Both the position numbers and the translations under genes were made by a program. The notes below the pieces were generated by a model. It did not search any database, was not told the DNA's origin, and worked only from the letters and a program-made list of their open reading frames with translations. Positions 39,178 through 47,486 of a DNA stretch of 54,253 nucleotides are shown here, one piece after another (position 1 is the stretch's first letter; every line of letters starts with the position of its first letter). The stretch is from an uncultured Eubacteriales bacterium. GTDB lineage: Bacteria > Bacillota > Clostridia > Christensenellales > Aristaeellaceae. The stretch is from NCBI GenBank assembly GCA_902793605.1, contig CADBEB010000031.1, forward strand, positions 1 to 54,253. The letters run 5' to 3'.

Positions 39178-42100
39178 TCACCTCCTGTCCTTCATCCACG
39201 CCAGGTACTCGTCGGAGATCACGGCACTGAACTTCGGCAGGTATGCCTCAAAGTTCGCCAGGATCTCTCCTGCTTTCGCTGACCCTGTCGCTTTCACATG
39301 CATCTCCAGCAGCCGGTACAATTTGTCCTTCTGTTCTCCTTCCACCGGGTACAGTTTTACGTGTACCGGGTTCAGCCGGCCCTGCAGTGTTCCGTTTTCA
39401 TCCAGCACCCAGGCTACGCCGCCGCTCATCCCCGCTGCAAAGTTATCGCCCACCGGTCCCAGTACCGCCACCCGGCCGCCGGTCATGTATTCGCATCCGT
39501 GGTCTCCCACGCCTTCCACGACCGCGTTCGCGCCGGAATTGCGCACCGCGAAGCGTTCGCCGGCCATTCCTGCTACGAAGGCGTATCCGCTTGTCGCGCC
39601 GTACAGCGCCACGTTGCCGATCAGGGTGTCCTCTGCCTTCCAGACGCTGTCCACAGGCGGGCATACCGCCAGCGTACCGCCGGAAAGACCTTTGCCCAGG
39701 TAGTCGTTTGCCACGCCGAACAGCGTGATCTTCTGCCCCCGGGGCAGGAAGGCGCCGAAAGACTGTCCGCCGCAGCCCTGGGCCTGGATCTGCCGGTCGC
39801 CATTCAGCATCGTGCCAAAGGCCCGGTCCGTCGTCATCAGCTGTACATGGTCCTGGAACAAGCGCGCGTCCGCCCGTTCCGACAGGTGGAAGTCATGCTT
39901 TGCCGACGGCTGGAAGTAAACGTTCCGCGCAAACCCGGTCAGGTCGGACAAGTTCATCACGGCGCTGTCCTTCATGGTCAGCAGGTCGCTGCGCCCGACC
40001 AGTTCGTTCACCGTGCGCGCGCCGAGTTTTGCCATGATCCCGCGCATCTGCTCCGCGATAAAGAGCATGAATCGCTCCACATATTCAGGTTTTCCCTTGA
40101 ACCGCTTGCGCAGTTCCGGATTCTGAGTCGCGATGCCGAAGGGGCACGTGCCCAGCTGGCATACGCGCATCATCCGGCAGCCCATCGTGACCAGCGGCGC
40201 CGTCGCGAAGCCGAACTGCTCCGCGCCCAGCAGCAGTGCGACCATCACGTCGTGGCCGGTCATCAGCTTTCCGTCTGTTTCCAGCGTCACCGTCTGCCTC
40301 AGCCGGTTGCGGCACAGTACCTGGTGTGCTTCCGCCAGACCGATCTCCCATGGCAGTCCCGCATGATGCACGCTGCTCATGGGTGCCGCACCGGTGCCGC
40401 CTTCCCCGCCGGAGATCAGGATGCCGCCGGCGCCGGCCTTGGCCACGCCGCTGGCGATCGTCCCGACGCCCGCGGAGGAGACCAGCTTCACGGTCACCTT
40501 CGCGTCCTCGTTCGCACACTGCAGGTCGTAGATCAGTTCCGCCAGATCTTCGATGGAGTAGATATCGTGGTGCGGTGGCGGAGAGATCAGGCTGATCCCC
40601 GGGGTGGAGCAGCGGGTCTTCGCCACGCTGTCGGTTACCTTCGCGCCGGGCAGGTGTCCGCCCTCGCCGGGTTTCGCGCCTTGCGCCATCTTGATCTGGA
40701 TTTCTTTCGCGCTTAGCAGGTATTCACGGGTCACGCCGAAGCGGCCGCTCGCCACCTGCTTGATCGCGGAGTTCAGCTCAGTGCCGAAGCGTTCCGGCAG
40801 TTCGCCGCCTTCGCCGCTGTTGGACCGGCCGCCCAGCCGGTTCATGGCCCTGGCCATGCATTCGTGTGCTTCCTGTGAGATGGAGCCGTAGCTCATTGCA
40901 CCGGTCCGGAAGCGTTTCACGATCTCCTCCGCCGGTTCCACTTCGTCCGTCGGGATCTCCCGGCAGGCGTCGTACCGGAACGAGAGCATCGACCGGATTG
41001 TCCGCGGGCCCTCGTTTTCGATCTGCGCGGCGTATCGGTCGAAGGTTGCCCGGTCGTCCGTCCATACCGCCTGCTGGAGCAGATGGATCGTCTCCGGGCT
41101 GTAGAGGTGCTCTTCCGCACCTTCTCCCCGCCGGTATTTGTGCGACCCGATGCTTGGCAGGCCTTCCGCCGTATTCTGTGCGAACGCCGCATCATGATGG
41201 AAGCGGCTGTCTGCCTCTACCCGGTTCAGGTCCGTTCCGCCCAGCGAGCAAGGGGTATTTGTGAAGTAGGTATCCACAAAGCCTCGATTCAGGCCGACGG
41301 CTTCAAACAGCTGTGCGCTCTGGTATGCCTGCAGCACCGATACACCCATCTTGGAGGCGATCTTCAGTACCCCCGCGGTCAATGCCTTGTTGTAGTCGCG
41401 GATCGCGTCTTCCGGATTCTTGCTGATCTGCCCGTCCCGGCACATCGCCCGTACGCAGGCATGCGCGAGATACGGGTTCACCGCCCGCGCGCCGAAGGCG
41501 ATCAGCATCGCCAGCTGGTGCACGTCCCGCGGTTCCCCGCTCTCCAGGATCACGGAGACAGCCGTCCGCTTTTTGATATGGATCAGGTGCTGCTCCAGCG
41601 CGGAAACCGCCAGCAATGAGGGAATTGCTATCGTTCCTTTCCCGACACCACGGTCGGAAAGGATCAGGATGTTGATCCGGTCGCGGCACGCCTGGTCGCA
41701 TACGTCGAAGAATCTTCCCAGCGCGTCCCGCAGGCTCCCGCGCTTGTCGTAAAGCAGTGAAACCGTCCGCACGGAGAAGTCCGGGTGCTCCATCTGCCGG
41801 ATCCGTTCCAGTTCTTTTTCCGTCAGCACCGGTGAGGGCAGTTCCAGCACACAGCTGTTCCCTGCCTCGTGCTCCAGCAGGTTCCCGTCATCGCCAACGT
41901 AGATGCTGCAGTCCGTTTTGACCTCTTCCCGCAGCGCGTCGATCGGCGGGTTCGTTACCTGGGCAAACCGCTGCCGGAAATAGTCGTACAGGGAGGGATG
42001 AGTCTTCGACAGCGCTGCCACGGGCACATCCGCGCCCATTGATACGATGGGTTCCGTCCCCTTCTCCGCCATCGGCAGCACGACGTCCTGCAGGTCCTCC

Positions 42101-43500
42101 CATGTGTAACGGAACGCCCTGCACAACCTGCCGCGTTCTTCATCCGGCAGTTCTTCTGCCGTTTCCTTTGCTTCAGGCAGGTCTTCCAGCCGCACCAGCT
42201 TCTGCATCCACTCCGTATAGGGATGCTCGCCGGCGAAACGGGTCTTCAGTTCTTCACTCTCTGTCAGTCTTCCGGTCCTCAGGTCCGCCTCCAGCACATC
42301 CCCGGCCTTCAGCTTCCACCGCCGCAGAATGTGCGCGTTCTCCTCGAACAGCACCCCCGCCTCGGAAGAGAGGATCAGCCGCCGGTCGTCCGTCAGCGCG
42401 CAGCGCAGCGGCCGCAGGCCGTTCCGGTCCAGCGACGCGCAGACCGTGTCACCGTCGGAGTAGAGGATCGCCGCGGGCCCGTCCCACGGTTCCATCATCG
42501 TCGCGTAATAGCGGTACAGATCCCGCCACGGCGTACCGGTACGCATACCCTGCCACGGTTCGGGCAGCAGGATCATCCCGGCCAGAGGCAGCGGGAATCC
42601 GTTCATCGCCAGGAATTCCAGCGTGTTATCCAGCATCTGGCTGTCACTGCCGTCCGGATCCACCACCGGCAGCACGCGCTTCATCTCGCCGCCCATCACC
42701 CCGGACCGCATCGTTTCTTCCCGGGCCTTCATGCGGTCGTGGTTCCCGCGGATGGTGTTGATCTCCCCGTTGTGCAGCAGCATCCGCTGGGGATGCGCCT
42801 TGCTCCAGGAGGGAAAGGTGTTCGTCGAGAAGCGGGAATGCACCATCGCCATCTGGCTCACATAGCGCACATCCTGCAGGTCGTCGTAGAAGGACCGCAG
42901 CTGGCTCACCAGCATCATGCCCTTGTACACGATCGTCCGGCAGCTCAGGGAGCAGACGTAGGTATCCGTATTCTGGTGTTCAAAGACCCGCCGTAAAACA
43001 TAAAGCCGCCGGTCAAATTCCTGGCCGGCAGCTGCCTCCTTCGGCCTTCTGAGAAAACACTGGCGGATGCGCGGCATCGTCCGCCGCGCGCCCGCGCCCA
43101 GCTGGGCCGGATGGCAGGGAACCTCCCGCCATCCGATCACCGGGATCCCTTCGGATTCCGCCAGCTGTTCAAAGATCCTGACCGTATTCTGTGCTCCGAC
43201 CTCGTCCTCCGGCAGGAAGAACATGCCCACGCCGTAATCTCCGGCGTTGCCGAGCGTAACCCCTTCTTCCCGGGCCCACGCCGCGAACAGCGCGTGCGGC
43301 AGCTGGGTCATGATGCCGACGCCGTCGCCCGTGGTCCCCTGTGCGTCGCTTCCCGCCCGGTGTGCCAGGCGCTCCACGATGCACAGTGCCTGGTCCACCG
43401 TCCGGTGGGTTGCCCTGCCGTTCAGGTCCACCACCGCGCCTACGCCGCAGCTTTCGTGTTCAAGTTCCTCCCGATAGAGGGGATATTGTCGGTCGCCCAT
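39178..43500 (-). CDS. gltB: Glutamate synthase large subunit
   Basis: 1440 aa, full length. A short propeptide ends at Cys18 ('EELEHESCGVGAVVDL'), the Ntn-type glutaminase nucleophile; 'HSRFSTNTFPSW' and 'MLLHNGEINTIRGN' are in the same domain. The FMN synthase domain has 'KPGEGGHLPGAKV', 'SPPPHHDIYSIEDLAELIYD' and 'GGEGGTGAAP'. The [3Fe-4S] cluster ligands are in 'CRMMRVCQLGTCPFGIATQN'. The C-terminal beta-helix is from ~1200. It makes two glutamates from glutamine and 2-oxoglutarate. Directly downstream of the ANTAR gene (one base between stop and start), so the ANTAR regulator, gltB and gltD form one operon. Confidence 0.97.
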   Translation of the reverse strand: MGDRQYPLYREELEHESCGVGAVVDLNGRATHRTVDQALCIVERLAHRAGSDAQGTTGDGVGIMTQLPHALFAAWAREEGVTLGNAGDYGVGMFFLPEDEVGAQNTVRIFEQLAESEGIPVIGWREVPCHPAQLGAGARRTMPRIRQCFLRRPKEAAAGQEFDRRLYVLRRVFEHQNTDTYVCSLSCRTIVYKGMMLVSQLRSFYDDLQDVRYVSQMAMVHSRFSTNTFPSWSKAHPQRMLLHNGEINTIRGNHDRMKAREETMRSGVMGGEMKRVLPVVDPDGSDSQMLDNTLEFLAMNGFPLPLAGMILLPEPWQGMRTGTPWRDLYRYYATMMEPWDGPAAILYSDGDTVCASLDRNGLRPLRCALTDDRRLILSSEAGVLFEENAHILRRWKLKAGDVLEADLRTGRLTESEELKTRFAGEHPYTEWMQKLVRLEDLPEAKETAEELPDEERGRLCRAFRYTWEDLQDVVLPMAEKGTEPIVSMGADVPVAALSKTHPSLYDYFRQRFAQVTNPPIDALREEVKTDCSIYVGDDGNLLEHEAGNSCVLELPSPVLTEKELERIRQMEHPDFSVRTVSLLYDKRGSLRDALGRFFDVCDQACRDRINILILSDRGVGKGTIAIPSLLAVSALEQHLIHIKKRTAVSVILESGEPRDVHQLAMLIAFGARAVNPYLAHACVRAMCRDGQISKNPEDAIRDYNKALTAGVLKIASKMGVSVLQAYQSAQLFEAVGLNRGFVDTYFTNTPCSLGGTDLNRVEADSRFHHDAAFAQNTAEGLPSIGSHKYRRGEGAEEHLYSPETIHLLQQAVWTDDRATFDRYAAQIENEGPRTIRSMLSFRYDACREIPTDEVEPAEEIVKRFRTGAMSYGSISQEAHECMARAMNRLGGRSNSGEGGELPERFGTELNSAIKQVASGRFGVTREYLLSAKEIQIKMAQGAKPGEGGHLPGAKVTDSVAKTRCSTPGISLISPPPHHDIYSIEDLAELIYDLQCANEDAKVTVKLVSSAGVGTIASGVAKAGAGGILISGGEGGTGAAPMSSVHHAGLPWEIGLAEAHQVLCRNRLRQTVTLETDGKLMTGHDVMVALLLGAEQFGFATAPLVTMGCRMMRVCQLGTCPFGIATQNPELRKRFKGKPEYVERFMLFIAEQMRGIMAKLGARTVNELVGRSDLLTMKDSAVMNLSDLTGFARNVYFQPSAKHDFHLSERADARLFQDHVQLMTTDRAFGTMLNGDRQIQAQGCGGQSFGAFLPRGQKITLFGVANDYLGKGLSGGTLAVCPPVDSVWKAEDTLIGNVALYGATSGYAFVAGMAGERFAVRNSGANAVVEGVGDHGCEYMTGGRVAVLGPVGDNFAAGMSGGVAWVLDENGTLQGRLNPVHVKLYPVEGEQKDKLYRLLEMHVKATGSAKAGEILANFEAYLPKFSAVISDEYLAWMKDRR

Positions 43501-43501
43501 G

Positions 43502-44026
43502 TTACGGCCCCCGTTTCACTATTCTTCCCGCATATTCCGTCATCTTCATGCCGTGGTCCATCGCCTGCTTCTGCAGCAGGTGATGCGCCTCCGGCTCCGT
43601 GATATGCAATTGCTTCATCAGGATGCTTTTGGCCTCTTCCACCAGTTCTTTATCCGCGCCTGTCCTCCGGGGCATCTGCCGCCGGTGCAGCTGGTTCAGC
43701 ATCTCCAGTGCGCCGAGGATGGTCTGTCCCGAGGTCGGAAGGGTCAGCCGGAAGATCTCCGGTGAATCGCAGCTTTCCAGTACGTTCTGTCTGGCGATCC
43801 ACAGGACCTGGATCCGGCTGCCGTAATCCAGGATCAGTTCATCGGGTGTACAGTCCGGGATGATACCGATGTAAATGATGATACTGTCGTCACTCTCGGA
43901 CAGTGCCCGCCGCAGACTGCTCGCCGATGCGCAGCACCGGTACACGGAAAAACCGGAGGAGGCCAGCAGCCTGGACATCTGATCGCGGTTTGTCTCGGAC
44001 GCCCCGGCGATGATCATTCGCGCCAC
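43502..44026 (-). CDS. ANTAR-domain antitermination regulator (NasT/AmiR type)
   Basis: 174 aa; start GTG 44026, or ATG three codons on, after GGGGGAAGG. Residues 1-110 are a receiver-like domain, but at the expected phosphoacceptor position the sequence reads 'IIIYIGIIPD' without the Asp, so it is a pseudo-receiver. Residues ~115-174 are the ANTAR three-helix RNA-binding domain ('LVEEAKSILMKQLHITEPEA' and 'LLQKQAMDHGMKMTEYAGRI'). ANTAR proteins bind paired hairpins with six-base loops and prevent termination in leaders of nitrogen genes. First gene of the gltBD operon; likely targets are the leaders of amt, glnA, asnB and glmS here (inference). Confidence 0.9.
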   Translation of the reverse strand: MARMIIAGASETNRDQMSRLLASSGFSVYRCCASASSLRRALSESDDSIIIYIGIIPDCTPDELILDYGSRIQVLWIARQNVLESCDSPEIFRLTLPTSGQTILGALEMLNQLHRRQMPRRTGADKELVEEAKSILMKQLHITEPEAHHLLQKQAMDHGMKMTEYAGRIVKRGP

Positions 44027-44048
44027 GCAGCCTTCCCCCTTTTGTTTA

Positions 44049-44068
44049 ATTCATAATTCATGATTCAT
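44049..44068. repeat. 7-bp tandem repeat (ATTCATA)
   Basis: ATTCATA, ATTCATG and ATTCAT in tandem upstream of the ANTAR gene. AT-rich intergenic spacer; function unknown. Confidence 0.6.
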
Positions 44069-44140
44069 CAAACCGAATCTCTGTCAGTCATTGCTATGAC
44101 CGATAAGCAAAGCCAGAGCTTTATGCCAATACACTGTTTA

Positions 44141-44168
44141 ATTCTGAATTGTGAATTCTGAATTGTGA
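44141..44168. repeat. Two 14-bp tandem repeats behind glnA
   Basis: ATTCTGAATTGTGA occurs twice without gap, directly next to the glnA stop codon at 44170. No intrinsic terminator for glnA is seen between it and the ANTAR gene; the rest of 44069-44140 holds two small stems (AAAGC/GCTTT and GGTCA/TGACT) without T-run. Confidence 0.65.
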
Positions 44169-44169
44169 A

Positions 44170-45501
44170 TTAATACAAGACGATATACCGTTCAATCTCC
44201 CACTGGCTTACGTGCGTCCGGTACGCGTCCCATTCCTTCTCCTTGCCTTCCACATACTGCGACAGCACATGCTCACCCAGCGCGGAGCAGATCACCTTGT
44301 CCTCTTTCAGGCACTCGACCGCTTCCTTCAGGTTGCCGGGCAGGGACTTGATCCCCTTGGCTTCGCGGGTCGCGGCGTCCATCGCGAAAATGTTCTCCGT
44401 GATCTCGTCCGGCGGGACCATGCCCTTCTCAATGCCGTCCAGGCCGGCGGCCAGGCACACTGCCATGTTCAGGTAGGGGTTGCAGCTCGGATCCGGGCAG
44501 CGCAGCTCCACGCGTGTGCCCATACCGCGGGCGGCCGGAATACGGATCAGCGCGCTGCGGTTACTCGCGCTCCAGGCCAGATAGCAGGGAGCCTCATAAC
44601 CGGGCACCAGCCGTTTGTAGCTGTTGACCAGCGGGTTGGTGACCGCTGCCATACCGCGGATGTGGGTCAGGATGCCCGCGATGAAGGAATATGCTTCCTT
44701 GCTCAGTCCGCGCTTGTCGCCCGGATCGGCGAATACGTTCTTCCCGTCCTTGAACAGGCTCATGTTGGTGTGCATGCCGCTGCCGTTGATGCCGAACACC
44801 GGCTTGGGCATGAACGTCGCGTGCAGGCCGTTCTTCTGCGCCAGCGTTTTCACCGCCAGCTTGAAGGTCATGATGTTGTCCGCCGCCGTCAGTGCGTCGG
44901 CATATTTGAAGTCGATCTCATGCTGTCCCGCGGCCACTTCGTGGTGACTGGCTTCGATCTCGAAACCCATCTGTTCCAGCGCCATGCAGATCTCGCGCCG
45001 GGTGCTCTCGCCGTGGTCCAGCGGTCCCAGGTCGAAGTATCCCGCTTCATCGGATGTGGTCGTCGTCGGATGGCCTTCTTCGTCCATCTGGAACAGGAAG
45101 AACTCGCACTCCGGTCCGACGTTGAAGCTGTAGCCCATCTCGGCCGCCCGGGCCAGCACCTTCTTCAGCACGCCGCGGGGATCGCCGGCGAACGGCGTTC
45201 CGTCCGGGTTGTAGACGTCGCAGATCAACCGCGCGACCTTCCCGTGCTGCGGTCGCCAAGGCAGGATCGTGAACGTGTCGAGGTCGGGATGCAGGTACTG
45301 ATCGCTTTCATTGATGCGAACGAAGCCCTCAATGCTGCTCCCGTCGATCATGATCTCATTGTTGACCGCTTTCTCGATCTGGCTGGCGGTGATCGCCACG
45401 TTCTTCAGCTGGCCAAAGATGTCGGTGAACTGCATGCGGATGAACTCCACATCGTCTTCCTTTACCAGGCGGATGATGTCTTCCTTCGTGTACTTGCTCA
45501 T
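44170..45501 (-). CDS. glnA: Glutamine synthetase, type I
   Basis: 443 aa from ATG 45501 (AAGGAGG nine bases upstream); the longer frame to 45540 runs into the leader hairpin. GSI-alpha-type length and motifs: '[20 protein letters not shown]', 'ECEFFLF', '[14 protein letters not shown]', '[12 protein letters not shown]', and '[13 protein letters not shown]' at the ATP/glutamate site. No adenylylation-site insertion typical of the beta group. Makes glutamine from glutamate and ammonia. Divergent from asnB; the leader has an ANTAR-type hairpin. Confidence 0.97.
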   Translation of the reverse strand: MSKYTKEDIIRLVKEDDVEFIRMQFTDIFGQLKNVAITASQIEKAVNNEIMIDGSSIEGFVRINESDQYLHPDLDTFTILPWRPQHGKVARLICDVYNPDGTPFAGDPRGVLKKVLARAAEMGYSFNVGPECEFFLFQMDEEGHPTTTTSDEAGYFDLGPLDHGESTRREICMALEQMGFEIEASHHEVAAGQHEIDFKYADALTAADNIMTFKLAVKTLAQKNGLHATFMPKPVFGINGSGMHTNMSLFKDGKNVFADPGDKRGLSKEAYSFIAGILTHIRGMAAVTNPLVNSYKRLVPGYEAPCYLAWSASNRSALIRIPAARGMGTRVELRCPDPSCNPYLNMAVCLAAGLDGIEKGMVPPDEITENIFAMDAATREAKGIKSLPGNLKEAVECLKEDKVICSALGEHVLSQYVEGKEKEWDAYRTHVSQWEIERYIVLY

Positions 45502-45526
45502 GGTCCTGACCTCCTTGAAATAAGAA

Positions 45527-45563
45527 GGGGCAAGGTGCATCGTTCAGCACGACACCCTTGCCC
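45527..45563 (-). promoter_or_regulatory. glnA leader hairpin with ANTAR-type loop
   Basis: On the minus strand GGGCAAGG (from 45563) pairs with CCTTGCCC (from 45534), with TG/CA extension, then CTTCTTATTT. The alternative 5' fold is GGC-AAGGGT-GTC (45562-45551), a hexaloop with A1 and G4. It begins ~11 bases after the -10 box. Confidence 0.65.
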
Positions 45564-45573
45564 TGATGGGCGT

Positions 45574-45602
45574 ATCCTATCACCCGTCTCCAACACTGTC
45601 AA
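45574..45602 (-). promoter_or_regulatory. glnA promoter
   Basis: On the minus strand TTGACA (45602-45597), a 17-base spacer and TAGGAT (45579-45574). Confidence 0.7.
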
Positions 45603-45655
45603 GCATCCGGATTGTTTTCCCTTTGTATTCGCACCGCTTCCCAGTGTTCCTCTCC

Positions 45656-45684
45656 TTGACAACCGGAAGTCGGGATGTTACCAT
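45656..45684 (+). promoter_or_regulatory. asnB promoter
   Basis: TTGACA (45656-45661), a 17-base spacer and TACCAT (45679-45684). Back to back with the glnA promoter. Confidence 0.7.
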
Positions 45685-45694
45685 ACCCACCAAC

Positions 45695-45729
45695 AAGGCA
45701 AGGGCGTCCTGGAAAGGATCCCTTGCCTT
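45695..45729 (+). promoter_or_regulatory. asnB leader hairpin with ANTAR-type loop
   Basis: AAGGCAAGGG (45695-45704) pairs perfectly with CCCTTGCCTT (45720-45729), followed by AATTATT. The alternative fold GGC-AAGGGC-GTC (45697-45708) gives a hexaloop with A1 and G4. It begins ~11 bases after the -10 box. Confidence 0.65.
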
Positions 45730-45751
45730 AATTATTAAAGGGGATGATTAA

Positions 45752-45802
45752 ATGCCGGCGTATCTCGCCTGCTTAGCTAATCCGGAGGATTGCCTTGATT
45801 AA
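45752..45802 (+). CDS. Possible 16-aa leader peptide of asnB
   Basis: ATG after AAAGGGGATG opens a 16-codon frame (MPAYLACLANPEDCLD) ending 31 bases before asnB. It lies between the leader hairpin and asnB in the same transcript. It contains two Cys and one Asn codon but no run of regulatory codons. It may be a translated leader or a small protein. Confidence 0.4.
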   Translation: MPAYLACLANPEDCLD

Positions 45803-45833
45803 CCACCTACAATGATTCAGGAGGCGATCCTTT

Positions 45834-47414
45834 ATGTGTTCCATTTTCGGCCTGACCGGCTCCCGGTTCCCTCGGGACCTCATCAAGACCTGTTTTGACC
45901 GTACCATCTCCCGCGGCCCGGATATGAGCCGCATGGTGGATATCCCCGGCGGCGTCCTGGGATTCCACCGCCTGGCTATCATGGGCCTGCACGAGGAGGG
46001 CATGCAGCCATTCCGCCTGGAGGACGATTATGTCGTCTGCAACGGCGAGCTGTACGGCTTCCGTCCTCTGCGCGCCCGCCTGATGGAAACCTACGACCTG
46101 AAGAGCGAGTGTGACTGCGAGATCCTGCTCCCGCTCTACCGGGAATACGGTGTGGAAATGTTTAAGACCCTGGACGCGGAATTCGCCCTCATCCTTTATG
46201 ACGGACGCCAGGGCAAGCTCATCGCCGCCCGGGATCCGATCGGCATCCGCCCCCTCTATTACGGGCAGACCGTGGACGGCGGCATCGCTTTTGCCAGCGA
46301 GCCCAAAAACCTCATCGGCATGTGTGAGAAGATCCTGCCCTTCCCGCCCGGGCATTACTGGATCGACGGAAAGTTCATCCAGTATGCGGACCCGGCCTAC
46401 GTCGGATACTTCACCATGAAAACGGAAGAGGATGTCTGCGCCAAACTCCGCCGCCTCCTGATGGACGGCGTCGGGAAACGCCTGGACGCGGACGCGCCGG
46501 TCGGCTTCCTGCTCTCCGGCGGCCTGGATTCCTCCCTCGTCTGCGCCATCGCGCAGAAAATGCTGGACAAGCCGATCCGCACCTTCGCCATCGGCATGGA
46601 TATCGACGCCATCGACCTGAAGTACGCCCGCATGGTCGCGGATTATATCGGCTCCGATCACACCGAAGTCATCATCAGCGAGAAGGATGTCATCGAAGCG
46701 CTCCCGACGGTTGTCGAGCTGCTCGGCACCTGGGATATCACAACCATCCGGGCCTCCATCGGCATGTATCTCGTCTGCAAGTGGATCCATGAGAACACAG
46801 ATATCCGCGTCCTCCTCACCGGCGAGATCTCCGATGAGCTCTTCGGCTATAAGTATACGGACTTTGCGCCTTCCGCCGCCGCTTTCCAGGAGGAGGCCGA
46901 GAAACGTATCCGCGAACTGCACGTCTACGACGTTCTCCGCGCCGACCGCTGCATTTCCGTCAACTCCCTGGAAGCCCGCGTTCCCTTCGGCGATCTGAAG
47001 TTTGTCCGCTACGCCATGAGCATCGATCCGGAGCTGAAGATGAACACCCACAACATGGGCAAGTACCTGATCCGCAAAGCCTTTGCGGAGGATCATATCC
47101 TGCCGGACGAGATCCTCTGGCGCCAGAAGGCTGCCTTCTCCGACGCCGTCGGCCACAGCATGGTCAACGATCTGAAGGCGTATGCGGAAAAGACCTATAC
47201 CGACAAGGAATTTGAGGAGAAGGCATCGAAATACGATTATTGCCGGCCCTTTACGAAGGAGTCCCTCCTCTACCGGGAGCTCTTCGAGCAGTACTATCCG
47301 GGCCAGGCGCACATGATCCCCGATTTCTGGATGCCCAACAAAACCTGGCCCGGCTGCGATGTGGATGATCCCTCCGCCCGCGTCCTCGCTAACTACGGAG
47401 ACAGTGGAGTCTGA
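45834..47414 (+). CDS. asnB: Glutamine-dependent asparagine synthetase
   Basis: 526 aa, SD AGGAGG. Cys after the initiator Met is the glutaminase nucleophile (MCSIFGLTGSRF); 'ISRGPDMSRM' and 'CNGELYGFRPLR' belong to the same Ntn domain. The synthetase domain has the PP-loop 'GFLLSGGLDSSLVCAIAQ' and 'LTGEISDELFGYKYTDFAP', with 'SVNSLEARVPFGDLKFVRYA'. Close to the short, E. coli AsnB-like type. Probably followed by guaA in the same direction (72 bases apart). Confidence 0.95.
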   Translation: MCSIFGLTGSRFPRDLIKTCFDRTISRGPDMSRMVDIPGGVLGFHRLAIMGLHEEGMQPFRLEDDYVVCNGELYGFRPLRARLMETYDLKSECDCEILLPLYREYGVEMFKTLDAEFALILYDGRQGKLIAARDPIGIRPLYYGQTVDGGIAFASEPKNLIGMCEKILPFPPGHYWIDGKFIQYADPAYVGYFTMKTEEDVCAKLRRLLMDGVGKRLDADAPVGFLLSGGLDSSLVCAIAQKMLDKPIRTFAIGMDIDAIDLKYARMVADYIGSDHTEVIISEKDVIEALPTVVELLGTWDITTIRASIGMYLVCKWIHENTDIRVLLTGEISDELFGYKYTDFAPSAAAFQEEAEKRIRELHVYDVLRADRCISVNSLEARVPFGDLKFVRYAMSIDPELKMNTHNMGKYLIRKAFAEDHILPDEILWRQKAAFSDAVGHSMVNDLKAYAEKTYTDKEFEEKASKYDYCRPFTKESLLYRELFEQYYPGQAHMIPDFWMPNKTWPGCDVDDPSARVLANYGDSGV

Positions 47415-47425
47415 TTCTCCCCCGG

Positions 47426-47452
47426 TGTCATCCCGAGCTTGTCGAGGGATCT
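47426..47452. repeat. Dispersed TGTCATTCTGAG-type repeat, copy 3
   Basis: TGTCATCCCGAGCTTGTCGAGGGATCT lies between asnB and guaA and is the copy closest to the widespread form of this element. Confidence 0.6.
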
Positions 47453-47486
47453 CCCCCGTTTTCATCCTGTGCCAATGGAGACAACA

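Noticed and set aside
39298..40716. Very long plus-strand open frames opposite gltB and gltD (for example 472 codons), and similar ones opposite pyrG, glmS and amt
   Set aside because: They are antisense shadows caused by GC-rich third positions of genuine, fully recognisable genes on the minus strand.
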